Assembly (NCBI GenBank): GCA_947259275.1
Contig: CAMYMH010000006.1
Span: forward strand, 1-64,000
Source of the DNA: an uncultured Acidimicrobiaceae bacterium
GTDB lineage: Bacteria > Actinomycetota > Acidimicrobiia > Spongiisociales > SHLN01
Direction: 5' to 3'
Length of the DNA: 64,000 nt
Shown: piece by piece, positions 38,918 to 48,572 of the stretch
Numbering within the stretch: position 1 is the first letter of the stretch
Layout: every line of letters starts with the position of its first letter
Program-made: the position numbers and the translations under genes
The notes under the pieces: generated by a model
Database searches by the model: none
What the model saw: only the letters and a program-made list of their open reading frames with translations
Told to the model about the DNA's origin: nothing

Positions 38918-39502
38918 TCAGTTTCCCCTCCGCTTCTTTGGGCGGCACCCGTTGTGTGGCAGAGGGGTCACATCTTTGATCCCGGTGACTTCGAGGCCCA
39001 TGGCCTGGAGGGTGCGGACCGCGGTTTCCCGGCCTGAGCCGGAGCCACGCACGATGACATCGACCTTGCGAATGCCGTACTCCCCGGCCTGGCGGGCAGC
39101 TTGCTCGGCTGCGACCTGAGCCGCGTACGGAGTCGACTTGCGGGATCCCTTGAATCCGACCGAACCGCCCGAAGTCCACAGGATGGTGTTTCCCTGGAGG
39201 TCGGAGATGGTGATGACCGTGTTGTTGAAGGTGGCTCGGATGTGCGCCTGGCCATGAGAAAGGGTCCTCCGCTCCCGCCGGCGGGACCGGGCCGCCTTCT
39301 CATCGACCTGCTCGGGGGCTTCCTCAGCAGCCGCCTCGTCAGTTGAAGCCGCCGCCGGTGCCGGCGTTGCGGGAGCAGGTGTCTCCTCGGCTTCAGGGGC
39401 CGCGGTTTCGACCGCCTCTGCCGGTGGGCTGTCGGCGGTGGGCGGCTGGCTCTCAGCCTCCACAGCCGGGCTCTCCCCTTCGGGAATCTCGGGAGTCGTC
39501 AT
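38918..39502 (-). CDS. rpsK: 30S ribosomal protein S11 with long N-terminal extension
   Basis: Predicted 194 aa, some 65 longer than usual. Residues about 72-194 are ordinary S11 ([45 protein letters not shown]). Residues 1-70 are Pro/Ala/Glu-rich, including [13 protein letters not shown] encoded by a copy of the intergenic CCGCCCACCGCCGAC word. The ATG follows the rpsM stop directly, and no nearer start codon precedes the conserved core, so the extension appears real. Confidence 0.95.
   Translation of the reverse strand: MTTPEIPEGESPAVEAESQPPTADSPPAEAVETAAPEAEETPAPATPAPAAASTDEAAAEEAPEQVDEKAARSRRRERRTLSHGQAHIRATFNNTVITISDLQGNTILWTSGGSVGFKGSRKSTPYAAQVAAEQAARQAGEYGIRKVDVIVRGSGSGRETAVRTLQAMGLEVTGIKDVTPLPHNGCRPKKRRGN
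39425..39462. repeat. GGCGGTGGGC repeat word inside rpsK
   Basis: GGGCTGTCGGCGGTGGGCGG on the plus strand is the same word type as the intergenic arrays; it encodes part of the S11 extension on the minus strand. Confidence 0.65.
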
Positions 39503-39883
39503 CTACTTCTTCACTGCCTTCTTCTTGCCGGCAATGGCCATGCGGCGCCCCTTGCGGGTACGGGCGTTGGTATGGGTCCGCTGGCCACGTACCGGAAGGC
39601 CGCGGCGGTGCCGGATGCCCTGGTAGGAACCGATGTCGACCTTGCGCTTGATGTTCTGGGCCACCTCGCGGCGCAGATCGCCTTCCACGCGGAAGTTCTG
39701 CTCGATGGCACGCCGGACCTTGAGGACCTCATCCTCGGTCAGATCCCGGACCTTGGTGTCTACCGACACCTCGGCCAGCTCACACACGAGCTTGGCTCGG
39801 GTGGCACCCAGCCCATAGATGTAGGTGAGAGCGATCTCGGCCCTCTTGTCCCGTGGGAGGTCGACTCCTGCAATACGTGCCAT
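39503..39883 (-). CDS. rpsM: 30S ribosomal protein S13
   Basis: Predicted 126 aa. [20 protein letters not shown] opens the protein, and the C-terminal [14 protein letters not shown] tail contacts tRNA in the family. It follows rpmJ by three bases. Confidence 0.97.
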   Translation of the reverse strand: MARIAGVDLPRDKRAEIALTYIYGLGATRAKLVCELAEVSVDTKVRDLTEDEVLKVRRAIEQNFRVEGDLRREVAQNIKRKVDIGSYQGIRHRRGLPVRGQRTHTNARTRKGRRMAIAGKKKAVKK

Positions 39884-39886
39884 TCG

Positions 39887-40003
39887 TTATCCCTGTCGCT
39901 GCTTGTGGCGTGGGTTGCTCGGGCAAATGACCCACACGCGTCCGTGCCGCCGGATGATCCGGCAGCGCTCACACATCTTCTTGGCCGATGGTCGAACTTT
40001 CAT
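39887..40003 (-). CDS. rpmJ: 50S ribosomal protein L36
   Basis: A short gene of 38 codons. It reads [20 protein letters not shown] and ends NPRHKQRQG, with the zinc ligands Cys11, Cys14, Cys27 and His33. Its ATG overlaps the infA stop as ATGA. This is the zinc-containing form of L36. Confidence 0.95.
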   Translation of the reverse strand: MKVRPSAKKMCERCRIIRRHGRVWVICPSNPRHKQRQG

Positions 40004-40221
40004 TTGTACCGATACGTGATCCTGCCTCGGCTGAGATCGTACGGAGTCAGCTCCATCCGCACCCGGTCGCCGGGAAGAATCTTGATGTAGTACATCCGCA
40101 TCTTCCCGGAAACGTGAGCGAGGACCTCATGCTCGTTGTCGAGCTTCACACGGAACATTGCGTTCGGGAGAGGCTCGACGACAGTGCCCTCGATCTCAAT
40201 TACGTCGTCTTTTCTCGCCAC
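40000..40221 (-). CDS. infA: translation initiation factor IF-1
   Basis: Predicted 73 aa from GTG 40221 ([16 protein letters not shown]), with GAGG six bases upstream. The OB fold [23 protein letters not shown] and the end [13 protein letters not shown] are diagnostic. The ATG at 40233 lies before the binding site and is rejected. Confidence 0.96.
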   Translation of the reverse strand: MARKDDVIEIEGTVVEPLPNAMFRVKLDNEHEVLAHVSGKMRMYYIKILPGDRVRMELTPYDLSRGRITYRYK

Positions 40222-40297
40222 GCCAGACCTCAAAAAGGCCGCGGACAGCCAGACGGGCTATGATAGCCAACCTCCCCAGCTAACGGCAAGCTACCAC

Positions 40298-40371
40298 GAG
40301 TCCCAAGACCCGAGACTCGAGTCCCAAGCCAGAGCCATCCGACTTGGGACTTGGGACTTGGGACTTGGGCC
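40298..40371. repeat. CCCAAGAC/GACTTGGGAC palindromic repeat block between map and infA
   Basis: The left half holds GAGTCCCAAGACCCGAG and the right half four GACTTGG units (ACTTGGGACTTGGGACTTGG), ending at the map stop. The halves are inverted. It interrupts an otherwise tight ribosomal operon by 150 bases. Confidence 0.8.
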
Positions 40372-41115
40372 TCAATCTGTCATTACCTCGACACCGTCGG
40401 CGGTAATCGCGATGGTGTTTTCGAAATGGGCGGACAGGCTGCCATCGGCGGTTGTGACGGTCCAGCCGTCGTCTTGCAGCTTGGTGCGCCAATCCCCCAT
40501 GTTGACCATGGGCTCGATGCAGATGGCCATGCCCTCCTTCAGCTTCATGCCCTTCCCGGACACGCCGTAGTTGGGAATCTGCGGCTCCTCGTGCATCTGC
40601 TCGCCAATCCCGTGACCCACATACTCACGAACCACCGAGAAGCCCGCCCCTTCGGCCACCTGCTGGACGGCGGCGCCGATGTCCCCGATGCGGGCGCCGG
40701 CCCTGACCTGCTCGATCCCGGCCTGCATCGACTCCTCGGTCGCCCGGATGAGTTTGGTGACCTCGTCGGAGACATCGCCGATGGCGAACGTGCGGGCAGC
40801 ATCTCCGTGATATCCCTCGTAGATCGCTCCCACGTCCACCGACAGAATGTCCCCGTCCTTCAGGCGATAGCCGTCCGGGATGCCGTGAACGATGACGTCG
40901 TTGGGCGACGTACAAATGGTGGCGGGATATCCGTGATAGCCGAGGAAGGACGGCGTGCAGTCTCGCTCGCGAATGATCCGGGCCGCAATGCCGTCGAGGT
41001 CGGTCATGCTGACTCCGGGCGCGGAGGCCTCCTGGAGCGCGGCCAAGACCTCTGCTACCGCCCGGCTGGCGGTTCGCATCTTGGCGAAGCCGTCGTCGTC
41101 CTTGATGGTGATCAC
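40372..41115 (-). CDS. map: methionine aminopeptidase type I
   Basis: Predicted 247 aa from GTG 41115, preceded by AAGGAGG; the frame to 41193 crosses hairpin sequence and is rejected. It removes the initiator Met. The five metal ligands are in SVDVGAIYEGYHGDAART, GHGIGEQMHEEPQIPN and the late CIEPMV and SAHFENTI segments. It follows adk across 106 bases with two strong hairpins. Confidence 0.95.
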   Translation of the reverse strand: MITIKDDDGFAKMRTASRAVAEVLAALQEASAPGVSMTDLDGIAARIIRERDCTPSFLGYHGYPATICTSPNDVIVHGIPDGYRLKDGDILSVDVGAIYEGYHGDAARTFAIGDVSDEVTKLIRATEESMQAGIEQVRAGARIGDIGAAVQQVAEGAGFSVVREYVGHGIGEQMHEEPQIPNYGVSGKGMKLKEGMAICIEPMVNMGDWRTKLQDDGWTVTTADGSLSAHFENTIAITADGVEVMTD

Positions 41116-41132
41116 GCCGCCAGAACCTCCTT

Positions 41133-41174
41133 CCCCGCCCTCGAGGGCGGGGTGGCTCCGCCAAAGGCGGAGCC
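41133..41174 (-). promoter_or_regulatory. two adjacent hairpins at the map ribosome binding site
   Basis: CCCCGCCCTCGAGGGCGGGG (41133-41152) is a perfect palindrome that abuts the map Shine-Dalgarno. GGCTCCGCC (41154-41162) pairs with GGCGGAGCC (41166-41174) around a 3-base loop. They could lower map translation or stabilise the mRNA. Confidence 0.45.
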
Positions 41175-41221
41175 GGGGTGGGGGCGACGCCAATCCACAC
41201 GCCTGAGGTCAATACACAAGG

Positions 41222-41785
41222 TCACTGAGCCAACACTTCGATCAACCGCCCAAAGACTTCAGGGATGGTCCCCAGGCCTTGCACCCGCGCCAGTCGATCG
41301 CGGGACTCGTAGTACTCGACCAGCGGCGCAGTCTGCTCCTCGTAGACATCCAGCCGGTTGCGGATCACGTCTTCGGTGTCGTCGGCTCGGCCCTGCTCCT
41401 CGCCGCGCAGCACCAGGCGCTGGATCAGCTCCTCGGCGTCGACCTCCAGCATCAGCGCCAACTCCAGGACCTCGTCTCCAAACGCTTCCACCAGCGCCTC
41501 GGCTTGTGCCGGATTGCGCGGGTATCCGTCGAGCAGGTAGCCGCAAACCGCGTCTTCCTGTTGGAGCCGATCGATGACCATCGCCGTTACCAGCTCGTCG
41601 GGAACCAGGTCGCCAGCCTCCATGAACGCCTGGGCCTGACGGCCGAGGTCGGTTTCGTTGGCCACGTTCGATCGCAGCATGTCCCCCGTTGACAGATGAG
41701 GAATGCCCAGCGCCCGCGCCAATCGCTCAGCCTGCGTGCCCTTCCCGGCGCCGGGAGGGCCCAGCATCAAGAGTCTTCGTCCCAT
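41222..41785 (-). CDS. adk: adenylate kinase (short LID form)
   Basis: Predicted 187 aa from ATG 41785. It balances ATP, ADP and AMP. The P-loop is MLGPPGAGKGTQ, the AMP site contains STGDMLRS and LLDGYPRNPAQAE, and the LID is short (VLRGEEQGRADD) without the zinc cysteines. Upstream frame extension is unsupported. Confidence 0.95.
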   Translation of the reverse strand: MGRRLLMLGPPGAGKGTQAERLARALGIPHLSTGDMLRSNVANETDLGRQAQAFMEAGDLVPDELVTAMVIDRLQQEDAVCGYLLDGYPRNPAQAEALVEAFGDEVLELALMLEVDAEELIQRLVLRGEEQGRADDTEDVIRNRLDVYEEQTAPLVEYYESRDRLARVQGLGTIPEVFGRLIEVLAQ

Positions 41786-41898
41786 GCCGAGGAGGTTACC
41801 GGGCTTCCGAGCCCGTCCGTCCCGACGATATCCGTGATTTACCCGAGGGTCAGGCACTTCCGGCGGCTGCTCGAGGAGCTAGCTCGAGGAGCTAGCTC

Positions 41899-42125
41899 GA
41901 GGGTGCCATCTTCTCGACCCTCGGTCCCGGGGAGTTCAACTCGTCGCTCGACCTTCACGTCCGCTACTTCCGCCCGCCGATGCTCGACAACAGAATGCCT
42001 CGCGTGGATGCCTAGATCCAGCACCGCGGGAATCGCACTCGAGTCGCCACGGCTGAGATGATCGATGCAGACGGGAACGGGGTCGCACTCGCCACCGGCT
42101 CGGCCTTCATCGTCCCAGACGACGT
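41899..42125 (+). pseudogene. broken PaaI/hotdog thioesterase-like gene fragment
   Basis: In one frame the plus strand reads EFNSSLDLHVRYFRPPMLDN, an in-frame TAG (42013-42015), then RTRVATAEMIDADGNGVALATGSAFIV. These are the central strand and the final strands of hotdog-fold acyl-CoA thioesterases in the right order, and both lie in the same frame. The N-terminal part is missing. The left flank is a tandem CTCGAG-GAGCTAG repeat (about 41870-41900). The rest of the 459-base gap holds no gene that I can support. Confidence 0.55.
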
Positions 42126-42244
42126 CGCTCACTTCCTGAGGGGCGGTCCCCGACCGAGATCCACCCCGAAGTGGGCGAGTACGACCAATAACCGGAGCAC
42201 GTCGATGCCGGCCGGGCTTCGGCCAGTGTTCGACTCGTGCCGCG

Positions 42245-43204
42245 TCAGACACTGATTACGACGTTGCCAATCTTCTGGCCGGTCTCGACGTACCGATAGG
42301 CTTCGACGATCTGGGCGAGCTGATAGGTTCGATCGATTACCGGCTTGAACTCTCCGGTCTCGATCTGCCCCTTGAGCCATCGGATGCCTTCGGGATCACT
42401 GCGAGGGACCACGAACATCACCTTTCGGCCGCGAAACAGCGGGGTGATGAGTGCCAGCATCGGACCGTGCCACATGAAACCGACGTCCGACGACGTGTAG
42501 ATGCCGCCTGGTTTCAAGAGTCGCCGGCACCGCCGGAACGAGCTCTTGCCGACCGCATCGATGACCAGGTCGTAACTCTGGTGATCCTTGGTGAAGTCCT
42601 CAGCCAGGTAGTCGATGACCCGGTCGGCCCCCAAGCTCTCAACCAGCGCTACGTGGTCGGTGCCACACACCGCCGTCACGTTGAGACCGAGGCTCTTGGC
42701 GATCTGGACCGCGGCCGATCCGATCGCCCCGGTGGCGCCGTTGACAAGCACGTCCTGGCCACTCTTGATCCCGGCCCTCCGGAAGAAGGAGAGTGCGTAG
42801 TGGGAGCCCTCGGTGCTGGGCGCTGCCTGCTCGAACGACCAGTCCCCGGGTATGGCCGCAATCAACCGCCCCGCTTGGATTGTCATGAATTCAGCGTGGG
42901 CGCCGAACGTTCCCTCGCAGTAGCCACACACCCGGTCGCCCACCCCGTAGGCCGTGACCTTGCTGCCGATCGCCTCGACTTCTCCGGCAAACTCGGTCCC
43001 GAGGACTGCGACCTTGGGTCGGGGGAACCCGCTGAAGAACCTGACGACAAACGGAGTTCCCCCCCGATAACCGACGTCGGTCCGGTTGACGGTGGTGGCG
43101 TGAACCCTGACCAGCAGCTCGTCGTCTCCAACCGTCGGCTTGTCGACTTCCTCGATGCTGACGACCTCGGGCGGCCCATACTTGGTCCGAACGGCTGCCT
43201 TCAT
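42245..43204 (-). CDS. NAD(P)-dependent medium-chain alcohol dehydrogenase / quinone reductase family
   Basis: Predicted 319 aa. The GroES-like half has VLGTEFAGEVEAIGSKV, and the Rossmann half has VLVNGATGAIGSAAVQIAKSLG. Catalytic zinc ligands of classical alcohol dehydrogenases are not evident, which suits the quinone-reductase subgroup. It sits between secY and adk on the operon strand, where ribosomal operons usually have nothing extra. Substrate unknown. Confidence 0.88.
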   Translation of the reverse strand: MKAAVRTKYGPPEVVSIEEVDKPTVGDDELLVRVHATTVNRTDVGYRGGTPFVVRFFSGFPRPKVAVLGTEFAGEVEAIGSKVTAYGVGDRVCGYCEGTFGAHAEFMTIQAGRLIAAIPGDWSFEQAAPSTEGSHYALSFFRRAGIKSGQDVLVNGATGAIGSAAVQIAKSLGLNVTAVCGTDHVALVESLGADRVIDYLAEDFTKDHQSYDLVIDAVGKSSFRRCRRLLKPGGIYTSSDVGFMWHGPMLALITPLFRGRKVMFVVPRSDPEGIRWLKGQIETGEFKPVIDRTYQLAQIVEAYRYVETGQKIGNVVISV

Positions 43205-43268
43205 GCAAGTACTCGCTACGCCAGGAAACAGGAATGCTCCGAACCCTGCGGGTTCGCCGCATCTCCCC

Positions 43269-44606
43269 TCACGCCAAGAAGCCTTCGTAGTTGCGCATCA
43301 TGAGCTGGGACTCGATCTGCTTCATCGTCTCGAGGGCAACGCCCACCACGATCAGGATCGAGATGCCACCGAAGGCGAAGGTGACATCGAAGACGATCGA
43401 CACGATGGTCGGCAGGATGGCCACGGTTCCCAGGAAGATCGATCCGGGAAGCGTGATTCGGCTGAGGATGTACTCGAGGTGCCGGGCCGTCGGGGCACCC
43501 GGGCGGATGCCGGGGACGAATCCTCCCTGGCGTTGAATGGTCTCGGCCTGCTTGACCGGGTCGAACTGGATGGCCGTGTAGAAGTAGGTGAAGAACACGA
43601 TCAGCATGAACAACACGAACATGTAGAACAGCTGCATGTTGAGGCTCACCGGCCCCCCGTTGGCTCCGACGTTCTGGCCGGCGCCGGCAAAGTTATCCAC
43701 CCACGTCCGAACGTTTGCCCAGAACCCGGTGTCGCCAGAGGGGACCACCGTGACCAGCAGGGTCGGAAAGTACAGAACGGCAGTAGCGAAGATGATGGGG
43801 ATGACACCGGCGTTGTTGACCTTGAGCGGAATGTAGGTCGCCTGGCCGCCCATCACCCGCCGGCCCCGCACTCGCTTGGCGAACTGGATCGGGATCCTCC
43901 GCTGACCCTGCTCAACGAAGATGATGGCGATCACCATGAACAGGAACACCGCAAGCAGAATCGCGAACTCGGCCCTTGGGTCGGATGTCGCCCAGGCGTT
44001 GGTGAACTGAGCGGGCAGCGCACTCACGATGCTGATGAAGATGAGCAACGACATGCCATTACCCACCCCGCGCTGGGTAATCAGCTCACCCAGCCACATG
44101 ACAAAGGCAGTGCCCGCCGTGAGCGTCGTCACGATGAGGACGGCCGACCCGGCGTTGTAATCCGGGATGATCGATATTCCGCCGGTCAGCTGGCCCCTCG
44201 CCATCAGGAAGCTGATGCCAGTGGACTGCAAGACCGCCAGCGCCACCGTGGAGTATCGAGTCCACTGGGTGATGACCTGGCGGCCGGACTCGCCCTCCTC
44301 CTGCAGCTTCTGCAGGCGGGGAATGACCACCGTCAGCAGTTGCATGATGATGGAGGCCGTGATGTAGGGAAGCACGCCGAGCGAGAACACCGACAGCTGC
44401 TCGAGGGCGCCGCCGCTGAACAGGTTGATGAGGCCGATTACCCCACCCTGCTCCTGCAGCTCGGTTACCTCTTTGACCGCATCGAGGTCCACTCCCGGAG
44501 AGGGAATGGCGGTGCCGATGCGGTAGATGAAGAACATGAAGAGCGTGAAGAAGATCTTCCGGCGCAGGTCCGGAATGCGGAACATGTTCCGAAAGACGGA
44601 TAGCAC
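43269..44606 (-). CDS. secY: protein translocase subunit SecY
   Basis: Predicted 445 aa with ten membrane segments, the central channel of the Sec system. Motifs include IYRIGTAIPSPGVD, GIGNGMSLLIF-like GVGNGMSLLIF, and the C-terminal VGVALETMKQIESQLMMRNYEGFL. It follows rplO by 11 bases as usual. Confidence 0.97.
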   Translation of the reverse strand: MLSVFRNMFRIPDLRRKIFFTLFMFFIYRIGTAIPSPGVDLDAVKEVTELQEQGGVIGLINLFSGGALEQLSVFSLGVLPYITASIIMQLLTVVIPRLQKLQEEGESGRQVITQWTRYSTVALAVLQSTGISFLMARGQLTGGISIIPDYNAGSAVLIVTTLTAGTAFVMWLGELITQRGVGNGMSLLIFISIVSALPAQFTNAWATSDPRAEFAILLAVFLFMVIAIIFVEQGQRRIPIQFAKRVRGRRVMGGQATYIPLKVNNAGVIPIIFATAVLYFPTLLVTVVPSGDTGFWANVRTWVDNFAGAGQNVGANGGPVSLNMQLFYMFVLFMLIVFFTYFYTAIQFDPVKQAETIQRQGGFVPGIRPGAPTARHLEYILSRITLPGSIFLGTVAILPTIVSIVFDVTFAFGGISILIVVGVALETMKQIESQLMMRNYEGFLA

Positions 44607-44617
44607 GCCGACCCTCC

Positions 44618-45055
44618 CTACTCGATCACTTCGGCGGAGCCGCCGGCGGCTTGGATCTTCTCCACCGCACCCAGGCTGAAGGCGTGAGCCCGCACGTTGA
44701 TGGCCGTGGTGATCTCACCCTCGCCGAGGACTTTCACCCGGCCGCGCTTCTTGACCAGCCCGGCCGCCCGTAGCTCGTCTGGCCCAACCGTCGCCTTGGC
44801 GGGGAAGTCGCCGAGCCGGCCGACGTTGACGAGGGCGAAATACTCCTTGTTGGCCCGATTGAAGCCTCGCAGCTTGGGGACCCGGCGGGCGATAGGCAGC
44901 TGCCCACCCTCGAACCCGGGCCGCAGCTTGTTACGGGCTCCGGTGCCCTTGGTTCCGCGTCCGGCAGTCTTGCCGCGCCGACCGGCTTCACCGCGCCCGA
45001 CCCGACGCTTGCGCGTCCTCGAGCCCTCTGCCGGTTTGAGATGATGCAGTTTCAC
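44618..45055 (-). CDS. rplO: 50S ribosomal protein L15
   Basis: Predicted 145 aa. The basic Gly-rich start ([49 protein letters not shown]) is diagnostic. Its ATG overlaps the rpmD stop by 4 bases. Confidence 0.97.
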   Translation of the reverse strand: MKLHHLKPAEGSRTRKRRVGRGEAGRRGKTAGRGTKGTGARNKLRPGFEGGQLPIARRVPKLRGFNRANKEYFALVNVGRLGDFPAKATVGPDELRAAGLVKKRGRVKVLGEGEITTAINVRAHAFSLGAVEKIQAAGGSAEVIE

Positions 45056-45234
45056 TGCTCCTCCACTTCTACGAGGTGGGCAACGCGGGCAATCATGCCA
45101 CGCACGTCGGGGCTATCGGTGTGTTCAACCGACTGGCGGATCTTGCGGAGGCCGAGACTGCGCACCGTGGCCCGGGTCTTCGGCTTCTGCCCGATGGGGC
45201 TCTTCTTGAGCGTGATCTTGAGCGTCTTGGCCAT
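45052..45234 (-). CDS. rpmD: 50S ribosomal protein L30
   Basis: Predicted 60 aa: [21 protein letters not shown] and [20 protein letters not shown] match L30. It overlaps the rpsE stop by one base. Confidence 0.95.
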   Translation of the reverse strand: MAKTLKITLKKSPIGQKPKTRATVRSLGLRKIRQSVEHTDSPDVRGMIARVAHLVEVEEQ

Positions 45235-45818
45235 CAGGAACCAGCCTGGTTGCGACGGGCGATCTCGGTGGCGCGGTAAGCGTTGAGCAGCGCCGGAGGA
45301 GTGATTTCCTCCGATGTCTTGCCTCGCACCAGCGCCACATCCTCAGGGCGACGCTGGCCCTTGAGGCCGGCAATGGTCGCCTGGGCCACATTGATGTGAG
45401 TGGGTGAGCCGAGGCTCTTGGCAAGCACGTCGCGCACGCCGGCGGCCTCGAGAATCTGACGAACCGCTCCCCCGGCGATGACGCCGGTTCCGGGTGCGGC
45501 CGGCTTGAGTAGCACGCGCGATGCGCTGTGGCGCCCGATCACCTGGTGGATGATGGTGCTCCCCGCCATCGGGACGTCGAACATCTCTTTGCGGGCGATG
45601 TCGATGGCCTTCTGGATGGCGGCCGGCACCTCTTTTGCCTTGCCGTATCCGAGGCCGACCTTGCCCTTGTTGTCGCCCACCGCCACCAGGGCGGTGAACG
45701 AGAATCGGCGGCCACCCTTGACCACCTTGGCAACGCGGTTGATGTAGATGACGCGCTCGTCGAACTGAGGCCCGTCGCTGGCGCCCCGGTCGGGTTGGTT
45801 TCTTCTTCGTTGAGTCAT
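45234..45818 (-). CDS. rpsE: 30S ribosomal protein S5
   Basis: Predicted 194 aa. The double-stranded-RNA-like domain starts [19 protein letters not shown], and the loop [19 protein letters not shown] is invariant. The C-terminal end (about 20 residues past the family core) is ordinary. Confidence 0.97.
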   Translation of the reverse strand: MTQRRRNQPDRGASDGPQFDERVIYINRVAKVVKGGRRFSFTALVAVGDNKGKVGLGYGKAKEVPAAIQKAIDIARKEMFDVPMAGSTIIHQVIGRHSASRVLLKPAAPGTGVIAGGAVRQILEAAGVRDVLAKSLGSPTHINVAQATIAGLKGQRRPEDVALVRGKTSEEITPPALLNAYRATEIARRNQAGS

Positions 45819-45846
45819 GGTTGGTGGTCCTCAGGATGGTGGGGCA

Positions 45847-46194
45847 CTAGAACTTCACTCCTGCTTCCCGGACTGCGTCGGCAAGCGCCTTCACACGGCC
45901 GTGGAAGGGATATCCGCCCCGGTCGAACACGACCTCGGCCACTTTGGCCTCCTCGGCTCGCTGTGCCAGCAGCTTGCCGACTTCGGCCGCACTCTCAATG
46001 GTCAGGGTCTTCCCTCGCAGGGACGGCTCCTGCGACGAGGCGGTGGCCAGCGTGCGGCAGCCCTCGTCGTCGATGATCTGGGCGTAGATATACCGGTTGG
46101 ACTTGAATACCGCCAGGCGCGGGCGGGCAGCCGTGCCGTGCACCTTCTTGCGAACCCGGCGGTGACGCCGATCTCGTGCAACCCGACGTGCCAT
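45847..46194 (-). CDS. rplR: 50S ribosomal protein L18
   Basis: Predicted 115 aa. [20 protein letters not shown] and the ending [23 protein letters not shown] are standard and bind 5S rRNA in the family. It overlaps the rplF stop by one base. Confidence 0.97.
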   Translation of the reverse strand: MARRVARDRRHRRVRKKVHGTAARPRLAVFKSNRYIYAQIIDDEGCRTLATASSQEPSLRGKTLTIESAAEVGKLLAQRAEEAKVAEVVFDRGGYPFHGRVKALADAVREAGVKF

Positions 46195-46742
46195 CAGACT
46201 GCTCCTGGTACGCCGGCTTTGCCGGCCTTGCGCCGAACGTACTCGTCGACGTAGCGGATGCCCTTGCCTTTGTATGGTTCGGGGGGACGGACCTTGCGGA
46301 TGTCGGCCGACGCCTGGCCGACCCGCTCCTTGTCGATACCGCTGACGATAACCTTGGTCGGCTCGGGCACCTCGAATGAGACTCCGTCGGGAGCCTCGAT
46401 CGCCACCGGGTGGGAAAAGCCAACCAGCAGCTCGAGATTCTTTCCTTTGAGGGCGGCCCGGTAGCCAACCCCGACCAGTTGCAGCTCGCGGGTATATCCC
46501 TCGGACACACCCATCACCATGTTGGCGAGCAGGGCCCGCGACAGGCCGTGCATGGCGCGTGATCGGCGATCATCCGCCGGCCGCCCCACTCGGATCTCGC
46601 CGTCCCCCACCGCCAGGGTTACCTCCTCGGGAAAGGTCCGCTCCAGCGTTCCCTTCGGTCCCTTGACGGCCACTGTGAGGCCATCGACCTTGATGTCGAC
46701 TCCCGAGGGAATCACCACCGGTTGCTTTCCGATACGGCTCAT
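46194..46742 (-). CDS. rplF: 50S ribosomal protein L6
   Basis: Predicted 182 aa from ATG 46742 ([17 protein letters not shown]), which overlaps the rpsH stop as TAATG. The C-terminal [19 protein letters not shown] is the family signature. Confidence 0.97.
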   Translation of the reverse strand: MSRIGKQPVVIPSGVDIKVDGLTVAVKGPKGTLERTFPEEVTLAVGDGEIRVGRPADDRRSRAMHGLSRALLANMVMGVSEGYTRELQLVGVGYRAALKGKNLELLVGFSHPVAIEAPDGVSFEVPEPTKVIVSGIDKERVGQASADIRKVRPPEPYKGKGIRYVDEYVRRKAGKAGVPGAV

Positions 46743-47137
46743 TACCAAACCTCGCAGATGATCTCGCCACCCAATTTTCGGCGGCGGCACTCACGGTCGA
46801 CCAGCAGTCCTTGCGACGTCGACACAATCGTCACGCCCAGGCCTCCCTGCACCCGAGGCAGGTCGGCGGCGCTGCTGTACAGCCTCCGGCCGGGCTTGGA
46901 CACCCGTCGCAAACCTTGCAGCACCCGCTCGCGGTCCTCGGTGTACCGAAGGGCAACGGTCAGCTCCTTGCCGGGGGCCCCGGTTGCAACTTCGAAACCA
47001 GCGACGTAGCCCTCAGCGGCAAGCAGCTTGGCGATCTCCTCCTTCACCTTGGATGAGGGCATGGAAACCTGCTCCTTCAGCGCCAGATTGGCGTTGCGGA
47101 TGCGGGTGAGCATGTCGGCGATTGGATCAGTACTCAC
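46742..47137 (-). CDS. rpsH: 30S ribosomal protein S8
   Basis: Predicted 131 aa. DPIADMLTRIRNANL opens it, and the S8 signature GLGVTIVSTSQGLLVDREC lies at the end. In many bacteria S8 represses the spc operon at a site near rplX-rplE; none was identified here. Confidence 0.97.
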   Translation of the reverse strand: MSTDPIADMLTRIRNANLALKEQVSMPSSKVKEEIAKLLAAEGYVAGFEVATGAPGKELTVALRYTEDRERVLQGLRRVSKPGRRLYSSAADLPRVQGGLGVTIVSTSQGLLVDRECRRRKLGGEIICEVW

Positions 47138-47322
47138 TACCAGGATCCCTTTCTGACTCCGGGGAGTTCACCGCGATGAGCCAGCTCGCGCACGCATATC
47201 CGGCACATGCCGAACTTGCGCATGTAGGCCCGGGGGCGGCCGCAGCGGCGGCAGCGGTTGTAGGCCCGCACCGCGAACTTCGGCTTGCGATTGGCCTTGG
47301 CGATCATTGATTTCTTTGCCAT
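47137..47322 (-). CDS. rpsZ: 30S ribosomal protein S14, zinc-binding (type Z)
   Basis: Predicted 61 aa. Cysteines in RCRRCGRP and GMCRICVRE form the zinc site. A short S14 of this type is normal in high-GC Gram-positives at this position. Confidence 0.96.
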   Translation of the reverse strand: MAKKSMIAKANRKPKFAVRAYNRCRRCGRPRAYMRKFGMCRICVRELAHRGELPGVRKGSW

Positions 47323-47335
47323 GTGCTCGGTGCTC

Positions 47336-47893
47336 CTAAACCCTTGCTTCTTGTTGGCGGAACGGGAAGCCGAATGCGCGCAGCAGTGCTCTCCCGCCTT
47401 CGTCGTCGGCGGCGGTCGTGACGATGGTTATATCCATGCCCTCGATTTCTCCCACCTCGTCATAGTTGATTTCCGGAAAGATCAGCTGCTCGGTGACACC
47501 GAACGAATAGTTGCCGGCGCCGTCGAATGCGTTCGGGTTGAGACCCCGGAAGTCACGGATGCGGGGAATCGCCAGCGCGATGAGCCGATCGAGGAACTCC
47601 CACATCCGGTCGCCACGCAACGTCACCGACACTCCGACGGCGTTTCCTTCCCGCAGCTTGAAGTTGGCGATCGACTTGCGCGCCCGGTTCACCTTGGGAG
47701 CTTGACCGGTGATCACCGCCAGGTCCTTCTGGGCACCATCGATGATCTTGGAGTCACCGAGGGCATCGCCCAGCCCCATGTTGACGGAGATCTTCACCAG
47801 CCGCGGGACTTGCATGACGTTGTCGAGGCCGAGCTCTTCCTGGAGCTGGGCCTTCAGCTCGTTCACGTATCGCTCTTTCAGCCGGGGGGTCAT
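47336..47893 (-). CDS. rplE: 50S ribosomal protein L5
   Basis: Predicted 185 aa. The motif [15 protein letters not shown] and the C-terminal [26 protein letters not shown] fit L5, which binds 5S rRNA. It overlaps rplX by 4 bases. Confidence 0.97.
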   Translation of the reverse strand: MTPRLKERYVNELKAQLQEELGLDNVMQVPRLVKISVNMGLGDALGDSKIIDGAQKDLAVITGQAPKVNRARKSIANFKLREGNAVGVSVTLRGDRMWEFLDRLIALAIPRIRDFRGLNPNAFDGAGNYSFGVTEQLIFPEINYDEVGEIEGMDITIVTTAADDEGGRALLRAFGFPFRQQEARV

Positions 47894-48198
47894 AGCTCAC
47901 CGTCACATTTGACGCAGATGCGAGTCTTGGTGCCGTCGTCGTCGATGCGGTACCCGATACGGGTGGGGCCGCATTTGGAACAGATGATCATCACGTTTGA
48001 GGCATCGATTGGCATGTCCTTGTCGACGATGCCTCCTTGCATCGTCTGGCCACGCGGGCGCTCGTGACGCCTGGCCGTGGCCACGCCCTCCACAATGATC
48101 CGGTTCTTCTTGGGGATGATCCGGGCAATCTTGGCTTCTTTACCAGCATCCTTGCCGGTGATGACCTTCACCAGATCACCGGAACGAAGTCTCATCAC
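47890..48198 (-). CDS. rplX: 50S ribosomal protein L24
   Basis: Predicted 102 aa. The KOW motif [21 protein letters not shown] and VKCDGEL end are typical, and two cysteine pairs (ICSKC, ICVKC) could bind zinc. Either of the first two Met could start; the first overlaps the rplN stop. Confidence 0.96.
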   Translation of the reverse strand: MMRLRSGDLVKVITGKDAGKEAKIARIIPKKNRIIVEGVATARRHERPRGQTMQGGIVDKDMPIDASNVMIICSKCGPTRIGYRIDDDGTKTRICVKCDGEL

Positions 48199-48563
48199 AA
48201 CACCTCCGGGGCGAGCGAAACGATGCGCATGAATTTCTTGTCCCGCAACTCGCGGGCCACCGGCCCGAAGATGCGAGTGCCGCGCGGCTGGCGCTGCTCG
48301 TTGATCAGCACACAGGCGTTCTCGTCGAAGCGGATGTAGGTCCCGTCCGGCCGGCGCCGCTCCTTCTTGGTGCGCACCACCACGGCCCGCACCACTTCAC
48401 CCCGCTTGACCCCGCCACCGGGAATGGCATCTTTGACGGTGCAAACGATTTCGTCGCCGATCCCGGCGTAGCGACGGCTGGAGCCGCCGAGGACGCGGAT
48501 GCAGAGGACCTCACGGGCCCCGCTGTTATCCGCCACCTTCAAGCGGCTTTCCTGCTGAATCAT
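48195..48563 (-). CDS. rplN: 50S ribosomal protein L14
   Basis: Predicted 122 aa, exactly the common length. [21 protein letters not shown] and the final [18 protein letters not shown] are diagnostic. Confidence 0.98.
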   Translation of the reverse strand: MIQQESRLKVADNSGAREVLCIRVLGGSSRRYAGIGDEIVCTVKDAIPGGGVKRGEVVRAVVVRTKKERRRPDGTYIRFDENACVLINEQRQPRGTRIFGPVARELRDKKFMRIVSLAPEVL

Positions 48564-48572
48564 TTCTCTTCC

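Noticed and set aside
41839-42252. Minus-strand frame of 137 codons between adk and the oxidoreductase
   Set aside because: No motif or ribosome binding site; the opposite strand carries recognisable thioesterase fragments.
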